A DNA stretch of 39,060 nucleotides from an uncultured Christensenella sp. (GTDB lineage: Bacteria > Bacillota > Clostridia > Christensenellales > UBA1242): contig CASFHD010000011.1 in the NCBI GenBank assembly GCA_949294455.1, forward strand, positions 1 through 39,060, in the 5' to 3' direction. Positions within the stretch are counted from its first letter, which is position 1; each line of letters opens with the position of its first letter. The notes below the pieces were generated by a model that worked only from the letters and a program-made list of their open reading frames with translations, was not told the DNA's origin and ran no database searches. Both the position numbers and the translations under genes were made by a program. This document shows, one piece after another, positions 33,441-39,060 of this stretch.

Positions 33441-35849
33441 ATGGAAAAATTATCAAATAAGGACAACAAAAATAACCAAAATAAAATTATTCAAAAAAAC
33501 AATAAAGCAAGAGTTATTGGCATAACTCGTTTTGATCCAGACCCTAATTTTGGATTAAAAGCAGAACAAATTCAATCTCGTGTAGAAGAGGGGCTTACAA
33601 ATTCTGAAGAAGTAACAACATCAAAGTCATATAAAAAAATATTTTTTAAAAACATATTTACATTTTTTAATATGATTTGTTTTGTTGTCGCTTTGGCTCT
33701 TATTTCTGTTGGCTCGTTTAAAAATTTGACCTTTTTAATTATAGTTATAATAAATACCCTTATTGGTATCATTCAAGAAATAAAAGCAAAAAAAACAATG
33801 GATAAATTAAGTCTTACAAATTCTAATTTTACCAAAGTAATTCGCGAAGGCGAAATCACTGAAATATACAAAAAAGAAGTTGTGTTAGATGAAGTTTTAT
33901 GTTTAAATTCAGGAATGCAAATAGCAGCGGATAGTATTGTGTTGACCGGAGAAATAGAAGTAAATGAAAGTTTAATAACAGGTGAAAGTTTACCTATTAA
34001 AAAGAAAAAAGGTGACTCTCTATTGGCGGGAAGTTTTGTATCTAGTGGTACTTGTAGGGCAAAAGTAGACAAAATAGGCAGTGATAACTATATAGAAAAA
34101 CTTACCAAAAAAGCAAAAAAATATACTACTGCTAAAAGTGAAATGCTAAGTTCTATGAATCTTATTATTCGTATAATTGCTGTGATAATTATTCCGCTTG
34201 CCGCTCTTACCTACTATAATAACTATATTGATAGTAATGGTGATATTTTTACGATAGTTACAAGGACGGCGGGTAGTATTGTTGCTATGATACCAACAGG
34301 AATGTTTTTATTAGCATCAATGGCGCTTGCTACAAGTGTTATAAGGTTGTCAAAAAAGAGAACTTTAGTTCAAGAATTGTATTGTATAGAAATGTTGGCA
34401 AGAGCAAATGTTTTATGTTTAGATAAAACAGGAACATTAACAGATGGTTCAATGGTAGTTAAAGAAATGGTAAACATTAATAAATCTATAACTGATAGTG
34501 AACTAAAAAAAGTTATGGCATCAATAGTTAATGCTTTTCACGATGCGAATCATACTGCTATGGCATTAAAATCTTATTTTGGTTCAAAATCATATTATTC
34601 TGCAGAAAAGAAGTTGCCATTTTCTTCAGAAAGAAAGTTTATGGCTTGTAAATTTGGAAAAACATCTTACAAAGTTGGAGCTTTTGAATATGTTGATAAA
34701 AAGAAAAATCCAGAAGTAGAAAAAATGGTAAATGAATACAGTGCCAAAGGAATGCGTGTTTTGTTAGTCGCCAAATGTGATAGTGATTTTTCAGATAAAA
34801 TCTGCGAACATTGTGCGTTAATAATTTTGGAAGATAACATTAGAAAAGATGCAGAAAAAACGATTCGTTGGTTTAAAGAAAATAGTGTTGACATAAAAGT
34901 TATTTCTGGTGATAACCCTGTAACAGTCAGCGAAATTGCAAGGCGTGTAGGTATTGATGGTTATGAAAAATATATCTCGCTACAAGGTTTAAGTAAACAA
35001 GATGTAATTCAAGCAGCATCTGAGTACAATATTTTTGGTAGAGTTAGTCCTGAACAAAAAGCAACTTTAGTAAAAGCGTTGAAAGCACAAGGCAAAACAG
35101 TAGCTATGACCGGGGACGGTGTAAATGATATTTTGGCATTAAAAGAAGCAGATTGTTCAATCGCAATTGCAGCAGGAAGTGAAGCGGCAAGAAGTGTCTC
35201 ACAATTAGTGTTATTGGATAGTAATTTTAGTTCTATGCCCAGTGTTGTTCAAGAAGGAAGAAGAGTTGTAAACAATGTTCAAAATTCTTCAACACTTTAC
35301 CTAATGAAAACCTTTTTCGCTATAGTATTTACTATTTTTGTATTAATTATTGGGACTAAATATCCTTTTGAAACAATTCAAATGCTTATTCTCGAATTTT
35401 TAGTAATAGGCGTACCTTCTTGGTTTTTGGCTGTTCAACCAAATCACAATATTATTAAAGGTAGTTTTTTAGCAAATGTAATTAAAACCGCTTTCCCTGC
35501 TGGAACTGTTCTAACGCTAAGTGTAATTTCAATGTATATTTATCAGCATTTTTTTGGTATTAGTGATCAAGTTTTGACAACTATGGCATCTTTAATTTTA
35601 GTTTCTGTTGGTTTTGTTATTTTATTTAAAGTCTGTAAACCTTTTACTGTTTGGAAAGGTATCATGTATTCGATAGTTATCATTATAGCAATTACTGCAG
35701 TTACGCTTTTCTCTAGTGTGTTTAATTATGTTACATATGAATTGAAATTTCAAGAAATTTTATATATGATAGTTATAACTTTTGTATCTTACCCTCTTTA
35801 TTCTATACTAGTTAAGGCGTTTGAAGGACTTGGAAATGCGATTAAATAG
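33441..35849 (+). CDS. Cation-transporting P-type ATPase (CtpE-like)
   Basis: An 802-residue P-type ATPase with the actuator motif 'NESLITGES' (TGES), phosphorylation site DKTGTLTDG, the hinge 'TGDGVNDILALKEAD' and ten or so membrane helices. The TM4 segment reads 'MIPTGMFLLASMALA' and not the PEGLP of SERCA-type pumps. The C-terminal region 'VIGVPSWFLAVQPN' resembles the CtpE group, known in Mycobacterium for Ca2+ uptake. The ion is therefore uncertain; calcium is the best guess. No heavy-metal CxxC domain or CPx motif is present. GGAG precedes the ATG; prfB follows after 12 nt. Confidence 0.88.
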   Translation: MEKLSNKDNKNNQNKIIQKNNKARVIGITRFDPDPNFGLKAEQIQSRVEEGLTNSEEVTTSKSYKKIFFKNIFTFFNMICFVVALALISVGSFKNLTFLIIVIINTLIGIIQEIKAKKTMDKLSLTNSNFTKVIREGEITEIYKKEVVLDEVLCLNSGMQIAADSIVLTGEIEVNESLITGESLPIKKKKGDSLLAGSFVSSGTCRAKVDKIGSDNYIEKLTKKAKKYTTAKSEMLSSMNLIIRIIAVIIIPLAALTYYNNYIDSNGDIFTIVTRTAGSIVAMIPTGMFLLASMALATSVIRLSKKRTLVQELYCIEMLARANVLCLDKTGTLTDGSMVVKEMVNINKSITDSELKKVMASIVNAFHDANHTAMALKSYFGSKSYYSAEKKLPFSSERKFMACKFGKTSYKVGAFEYVDKKKNPEVEKMVNEYSAKGMRVLLVAKCDSDFSDKICEHCALIILEDNIRKDAEKTIRWFKENSVDIKVISGDNPVTVSEIARRVGIDGYEKYISLQGLSKQDVIQAASEYNIFGRVSPEQKATLVKALKAQGKTVAMTGDGVNDILALKEADCSIAIAAGSEAARSVSQLVLLDSNFSSMPSVVQEGRRVVNNVQNSSTLYLMKTFFAIVFTIFVLIIGTKYPFETIQMLILEFLVIGVPSWFLAVQPNHNIIKGSFLANVIKTAFPAGTVLTLSVISMYIYQHFFGISDQVLTTMASLILVSVGFVILFKVCKPFTVWKGIMYSIVIIIAITAVTLFSSVFNYVTYELKFQEILYMIVITFVSYPLYSILVKAFEGLGNAIK

Positions 35850-35861
35850 GGGGGGTAGATT

Positions 35862-36965
35862 ATGAATTTTGATAATTTAAGTTCAGAAATAGAAAATCTA
35901 GTTAAAGATTTTGAATTAATAAAATCTTGTTTGAATTTAAAAGAAAAGTCAGAAAAATTAAATAAATTGGTTATAGAGCGAGAATCTGTTAATTTTTGGA
36001 GTGATGTTGAAAACGCGATGAGAACAAATAAAGCAATAAAATCTTTGCAGTATTTATTTGAAAATGTTAATTCTCTTCAAAAGTCAATTGAAGAAATAAT
36101 TGAACTAGAAAAGATACTGAATGCAGAAGATTTTGATCCTAATGCTGTTCAAATGCTGGCAAGCGAAATACTTAATGCAAAACAAAAGTTATCTACATTA
36201 AAGGTTGAAACGCTATTAGATGCGCCTTATGATGACAAAAATGCTATCATTACCATTCATAGTGGTGCGGGAGGCACAGAAGCTCAAGATTGGGTTGTTA
36301 TGCTTGAGCGAATGTATCAACAATATTGCAACAAAGAAGGATATGATTTTGAAGTTATTGATAGCCTAGAAAGCGGTGATGCTGGATTAAAATATGTTAC
36401 TTTTATAGTTAAAGGTGAAAATGCTTATGGAAAACTAAAAGGGGAGATGGGCGTTCATAGACTTGTTAGAATATCTCCTTTTGATTCATCAAACAGAAGG
36501 CATACATCTTTTGCTAGTGTTGAAGTTATTCCAGAACTATCTAATGATGTAAATATTAAAATAAACCCAGATGAAATAAAAATAGATACTTACAGAAGCG
36601 GTGGCGCAGGTGGTCAAAATGTAAACAAAGTGGAAAGTGCAATACGAATTACACATATACCTACAGGAATTGTTGTTACTTGTCAAAATGAAAGAAGTCA
36701 GTTGCAAAATAAAGAAATGGCTATGAAAATTTTAACAGGTAAATTATTTGCACTAGAGCAAGCAAAACAAATGGAACACTTGTCAAATGTAAAAGGAGAG
36801 TTGAAAAAAATCGAATGGGGAAGTCAAATTCGCTCTTATGTGTTTCAGCCTTACACAATGGTAAAAGACCACAGAACAGAATATGAAACAAGTGATATTT
36901 ATGCCGTTATGGATGGAGAACTTACACCTTTTATTAACGAATATTTAAGAAAATCTCATATTTAA
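35862..36965 (+). CDS. prfB: Peptide chain release factor 2
   Basis: A 367-residue release factor. The stop-codon-reading tripeptide SPF (about residue 204, in '[13 protein letters not shown]') marks it as RF2, which reads UAA and UGA. The catalytic GGQ lies in '[14 protein letters not shown]' (about residue 250). The reading frame is continuous from the ATG: at the usual position of the programmed +1 frameshift (near residue 25) the sequence is 'SCLNLKEK' with no in-frame UGA, so the autoregulatory frameshift is absent. A GGGGGG tract acts as the ribosome-binding site. It is cotranscribed with the P-type ATPase and ends at a terminator. Confidence 0.96.
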   Translation: MNFDNLSSEIENLVKDFELIKSCLNLKEKSEKLNKLVIERESVNFWSDVENAMRTNKAIKSLQYLFENVNSLQKSIEEIIELEKILNAEDFDPNAVQMLASEILNAKQKLSTLKVETLLDAPYDDKNAIITIHSGAGGTEAQDWVVMLERMYQQYCNKEGYDFEVIDSLESGDAGLKYVTFIVKGENAYGKLKGEMGVHRLVRISPFDSSNRRHTSFASVEVIPELSNDVNIKINPDEIKIDTYRSGGAGGQNVNKVESAIRITHIPTGIVVTCQNERSQLQNKEMAMKILTGKLFALEQAKQMEHLSNVKGELKKIEWGSQIRSYVFQPYTMVKDHRTEYETSDIYAVMDGELTPFINEYLRKSHI

Positions 36966-36989
36966 AAACTATCAATTTGATAGTTTTTT
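36965..36989 (+). terminator. Terminator after prfB
   Basis: AAAACTATCA with TGATAGTTTT around a 3-nt loop, followed by further T; it begins at the prfB stop codon. Confidence 0.88.
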
Positions 36990-37013
36990 CTTTTCAAAGT
37001 TTAAAACATGTGA

Positions 37014-37019
37014 TATAAT
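37014..37019 (+). promoter_or_regulatory. -10 box of tsaD (leaderless)
   Basis: Extended -10 TGA TATAAT ends 6 nt before the tsaD ATG; the -35 (TTTTCA at 36991-36996, 17-nt spacing) is weak. No ribosome-binding site. Confidence 0.65.
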
Positions 37020-37025
37020 GCAAAA

Positions 37026-38060
37026 ATGAGAAATTTAAAGAAAAATTATAAAATACTTTCTATTGAAAGTAGTTGTGATGATACTAGTGCTTCAGTTGTA
37101 GTTGACGGAAGAATAGTTCTATCGAATGTCGTTTCAAGTCAAATAGATATTCACACGCTTTTCGGTGGGGTTGTTCCAGAAGTCGCATCAAGAAATCATA
37201 TTATGGCAATAGATAATGTCGTAAAAAAAGCATTGACTGACGCAAAATTAAATTTAAGCGATATTGATGCAATTGCAGTTACTTATGGTGCGGGATTGGT
37301 TGGCTCTTTGTTAGTTGGTGTTAGTTTTGCTAAAGCGCTTAGTTTTGCAAGTAAAATTCCATTGATTCCTGTAAATCATATATACGGACATATTGCAAGC
37401 AATTATTTGATTTATAAAGATTTGGAACCTGAATTTTTGTGCTTGCTAGTTAGTGGCGGACATACTGCTCTTATAAAGGTTAAGGATTATTTACATCACG
37501 AAGTTATTGGACAAACTTTAGATGATAGCGTTGGCGAAAGTTTTGATAAGGTTAGTAAAGTTCTAGGTTTGGGCTACCCCGGTGGACCAATTATTAGTAA
37601 GCGTTCTGAATATGGAAGTGATAATATTGAATTTGGCAAAATGCACGATGATTTGGGATATAATTTTAGTTTTAGTGGTAAAAAAACTGCCGTTATAAAT
37701 TATATACATCATTTGGAACAAAAAAAGTTGGATATACCAGTTAATGATATATGTGCTAGCTATCAAAAATGGGCTGTTGAAGATTTGGTTTATAAAACAA
37801 TAAAAGCAACAAAAGAATTTGGTTTTAAAACAGTTGTAATAGCTGGTGGCGTAAGCGCAAACAAACTTTTAAGAGAAACATTAAAATGCGAATGTGAAAA
37901 AATAGGTGTAAGATGTCTTTTCCCAGATTTAAAATATTGTACAGACAATGCTGCTATGATAGGAAGTGCGGGTTATTATAATATACTGTATGGCAAAGAA
38001 TTTGCGGACAATAAATTGTCTCCTAATCCTAGTTTGACTTTGTTTGATGAGATTAATTAA
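37026..38060 (+). CDS. tsaD: tRNA N6-adenosine threonylcarbamoyltransferase TsaD
   Basis: A 344-residue ASKHA-fold enzyme. The N-terminus has 'LSIESSCDDTSASVV', and the metal-binding HxxxH motif lies in 'VNHIYGHIASN'. 'LLVSGGHTALI', 'ESFDKVSKVLGLGYPGGP' and 'VIAGGVSANKLLRE' complete the fold, and Asp in 'TDNAAMIG' is the last metal ligand. It transfers threonylcarbamoyl to A37 of ANN-decoding tRNAs, together with TsaB/TsaC/TsaE, which are not in this window. Transcription should begin at the start codon. Downstream lies the array of tRNA-Thr-like half sequences; threonine tRNAs are among the substrates of this enzyme, but a link is only a coincidence so far. Confidence 0.96.
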   Translation: MRNLKKNYKILSIESSCDDTSASVVVDGRIVLSNVVSSQIDIHTLFGGVVPEVASRNHIMAIDNVVKKALTDAKLNLSDIDAIAVTYGAGLVGSLLVGVSFAKALSFASKIPLIPVNHIYGHIASNYLIYKDLEPEFLCLLVSGGHTALIKVKDYLHHEVIGQTLDDSVGESFDKVSKVLGLGYPGGPIISKRSEYGSDNIEFGKMHDDLGYNFSFSGKKTAVINYIHHLEQKKLDIPVNDICASYQKWAVEDLVYKTIKATKEFGFKTVVIAGGVSANKLLRETLKCECEKIGVRCLFPDLKYCTDNAAMIGSAGYYNILYGKEFADNKLSPNPSLTLFDEIN

Positions 38061-38077
38061 AATCCATTTTAATTTTT
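38055..38077 (+). terminator. Weak A/T-only terminator of tsaD
   Basis: AATTAAAAT with ATTTTAATT, followed by T; the stem includes the tsaD stop codon. No G-C pairs, so strength is uncertain. Confidence 0.4.
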
Positions 38078-38508
38078 GATATATGAATAAATTATTTCTA
38101 TTAAAGACATATAAAATGTGATTTTTATAAGGTGTAATACAATCTTAATTTTATAGAATATCATAATATGTAATTTTAAATATAAATCTAATTATAATTT
38201 ATTTTAGATAATATAAAGATGCAATTTTAAAGATAAATACAATTAAAATTATTCGAGTTAGTATTTTGACTAAATATATTTTTTATGGAAAATTATTAAT
38301 TCATAATAATCTAATTTAAAAATTATATATTATTATGTTGTTTTAGGAAAAATTAAGATTTGTTTTTTTAAGATGTAAGTTAATTATTATTAATAAATAT
38401 ATTTTTTAGGTGCGAGTTTTAGTCATATCAATTAATTAGCATTTTGAAAAGCTTTGAAAATATATATAAATATAAAACTAATAATTAGATTTAGAATTTT
38501 TATAATTA
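38078..38508. repeat. Gene-free AT-rich stretch with degenerate about 51-bp repeats
   Basis: No supported ORF. Three units, each starting with ATG followed by an (A/C/T)AATTTTA-type block, begin at 38116, 38168 and 38219 (spacing 52 and 51). The second and third are the most similar: TAATTTTAAATATAAATCTA against CAATTTTAAAGATAAATACA. Possible further decayed units begin near 38285, 38335 and 38373. Base composition makes chance likeness easy, so this is a weak call. Confidence 0.35.
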
Positions 38509-38537
38509 TTGACAATTAAAAATTATTTTGATATATT
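38509..38537 (+). promoter_or_regulatory. Consensus promoter of the tRNA-half array
   Basis: TTGACA (38509-38514), exactly 17 nt, TATATT (38532-38537): one of the best sigma-A promoters in the window. No ORF follows. The predicted start is near 38544, about 115 nt before the first tRNA-like half. Confidence 0.7.
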
Positions 38538-38555
38538 GAATTGAGTTGTGAAAAT

Positions 38556-38594
38556 AATATGTTGATAAAGCTGAATTTGTATCATTGCCATATT
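38556..38594 (+). other. Stem-loop in the leader of the array transcript
   Basis: AATATG with CATATT and TGATA with TATCA form two stacked stems with a T/TTGC bulge and a 12-nt loop, a few nt after the predicted transcription start. Confidence 0.45.
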
Positions 38595-38659
38595 AATTAA
38601 AAATAACATTTTGTACTAGTAAAATTATATAGAATATAAATGGTGAACAATTAATGTGT

Positions 38660-38696
38660 GCTAGTGTTGCTTAAGAGTAGAGCAGCAGCTTTGTAA
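38660..38696 (+). repeat. tRNA-Thr 5'-half-like repeat, copy 1 (anticodon UGU)
   Basis: Reads as acceptor 5' strand GCTAGTG, TT (U8), D-stem GCTT with GAGC, anticodon 5' strand GCAGC and loop TTTGTAA, i.e. anticodon UGU (Thr, codon ACA). The next bases (GAAAATTTT) do not pair with the anticodon 5' strand, and no T-arm or acceptor 3' strand follows. The D-loop lacks the GG of normal tRNA, so this copy is the most divergent. A full tRNA gene is excluded. Confidence 0.75.
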
Positions 38697-38750
38697 GAAA
38701 ATTTTAGCGCCTAAAAAAGACTAAATAAAAAACTAAATACACCCCAAAAT
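38693..38750 (+). repeat. Array spacer type A, first copy
   Basis: A 58-nt segment repeated at 39003-39060 with only two differences, at an exact 310-nt offset. It contains a perfect hairpin TTTTAG-CGC-CTAAAA, then A-rich sequence ending in CACCCCAAAAT. It overlaps the last 4 nt of the tRNA-like part. Confidence 0.85.
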
Positions 38751-38769
38751 TATGGAACTATTTCCTTAT

Positions 38770-38807
38770 GCTAACGTGGCGCAGTAGGTAGCGCACAACA
38801 TTGGTAA
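38770..38807 (+). repeat. tRNA-Thr 5'-half-like repeat, copy 2 (anticodon GGU)
   Basis: GCTAACG (acceptor 5'), TG, D-stem GCGC with GCGC around AGTAGGTA (A14, G18, G19 and A21 as in tRNA), A26, anticodon 5' strand CAACA and loop TTGGTAA with anticodon GGU (Thr). The 3' anticodon strand TGTTG expected next is missing (TTTTAAAA instead). Identical over 38 nt to copy 3. Confidence 0.85.
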
Positions 38808-38868
38808 TTTTAAAATAGCCAAAATTTGCACATCAAAAAAATTCCAAAATTTAACAAAAATCACACAT

Positions 38869-38906
38869 GCTAACGTGGCGCAGTAGGTAGCGCACAACAT
38901 TGGTAA
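38869..38906 (+). repeat. tRNA-Thr 5'-half-like repeat, copy 3 (anticodon GGU)
   Basis: Same 38 nt as copy 2, 99 nt downstream. The spacer after it (GATAAAAAATGGC...) differs from the copy-2 spacer but aligns with it along its length, showing that the whole unit was duplicated and the spacer drifted while the tRNA-like part stayed fixed. Confidence 0.85.
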
Positions 38907-38968
38907 GATAAAAAATGGCAAATTTTACCACTTAAAAAACAACAAAATTTTACTCAAAAACTGAATAT

Positions 38969-39006
38969 GCTAATGTAGCACAGTCGGTAGTGCACCGCCT
39001 TGGTAA
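38969..39006 (+). repeat. tRNA-Thr 5'-half-like repeat, copy 4 (anticodon GGU)
   Basis: GCTAATG, TA, D-stem GCAC with GTGC around AGTCGGTA, A26, anticodon 5' strand CCGCC and loop TTGGTAA (GGU). Two G of the 3' anticodon strand (GG) follow before the spacer begins. It is the closest of the four to an intact clostridial tRNA-Thr(GGU). The D-stem differs from copies 2-3 at both strands with pairing kept. Confidence 0.85.
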
Positions 39007-39060
39007 GGAAATTTTAGCGCCTAAAAAAGACTAAATAAAAAACTAAATATACCCCAAAAT
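39003..39060 (+). repeat. Array spacer type A, second copy, cut by the window end
   Basis: Matches 38693-38750 with two substitutions up to the very last base, so the array, or at least this spacer, probably continues beyond the window. Confidence 0.85.

Noticed and set aside
35920..35960. Programmed frameshift site in prfB
   Set aside because: No in-frame UGA and no CTTTGA slip site; the frame is open throughout.
38660..39060. CRISPR array
   Set aside because: Repeats are not identical, units are tRNA-like, spacers are related to each other, and no cas gene is in the window.
38660..39060. Complete tRNA-Thr genes, tRNA genes with introns, or permuted tRNA genes
   Set aside because: No T-arm (GGTTCRA-type), no acceptor 3' strand and no 3' anticodon strand occur in any unit; about 60-nt spacers are too short for group I introns.
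38544..39060. T-box riboswitch
   Set aside because: No T-box (TGG-containing antiterminator) motif, no specifier stem and no downstream aminoacyl-tRNA or amino acid gene are visible.

Overview
The window is a strongly AT-rich stretch of bacterial chromosome. It reads as an anaerobic, low-GC Bacillota, most likely an uncultivated clostridial lineage. The clues are a class III (oxygen-sensitive) ribonucleotide reductase with its activase, a ferrous-iron Feo transporter, the clostridial-type PDZ/radical-SAM/DUF512 protein near der-plsY, HelD, a CIRCE operator, Shine-Dalgarno sites of the AGGAGG type and A/T-rich codons throughout. No rRNA gene, complete tRNA gene, insertion sequence, phage module or conventional CRISPR array was seen. 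Almost all coding capacity is ordinary core genome.

Layout. 167-2267: feoA-feoB. 2390-3661: a leaderless DUF512 radical-SAM gene. 3991-7036: two small unknown genes and a HelD-type helicase, lying between the DUF512 gene and der-plsY (7242-9305). 9355-9633: HU, convergent with plsY. 9877-15500: the operon typA, small membrane protein, dnaB, yqeY, metG. 15562-18130: a leaderless YgjP-type metallopeptidase gene, then htpG under a CIRCE operator. 18272-18970: a Crp/Fnr-type regulator divergent from nrdD, nrdG and dut (19042-22430). 22601-23874: a small membrane protein and radC. 24463-27083 (minus strand): a FIST-domain sensor and an aldehyde dehydrogenase in one operon. 27581-31891 (minus strand): a 1436-residue lipoprotein with Fn3-like repeats and a transglutaminase-like domain that has lost its catalytic residues. 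32057-33299: a PRC-barrel protein and a ferritin-like protein, tail to tail. 33441-38060: a P-type ATPase, prfB and tsaD.

The last kilobase (38061-39060) has no genes and holds the most unusual feature. A consensus sigma-A promoter (38509-38537) points into an array of four about 100-bp units. Each unit begins with a 37-38-nt segment that matches the 5' half of a threonine tRNA: acceptor 5' strand, U8, D-arm, anticodon 5' strand and a loop with anticodon UGU or GGU. It stops at the end of the anticodon loop. No unit has a 3' half. The D-stems vary between copies but stay base-paired. The A-rich spacers are related to each other, and the array runs off the window end.

Other themes are several genes whose -10 box ends 6-7 nt before the start codon with no Shine-Dalgarno site (leaderless transcripts), bidirectional terminators between convergent genes, and G-tract ribosome-binding sites. 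Function calls for core genes rest on recognisable motifs; no database search was run.
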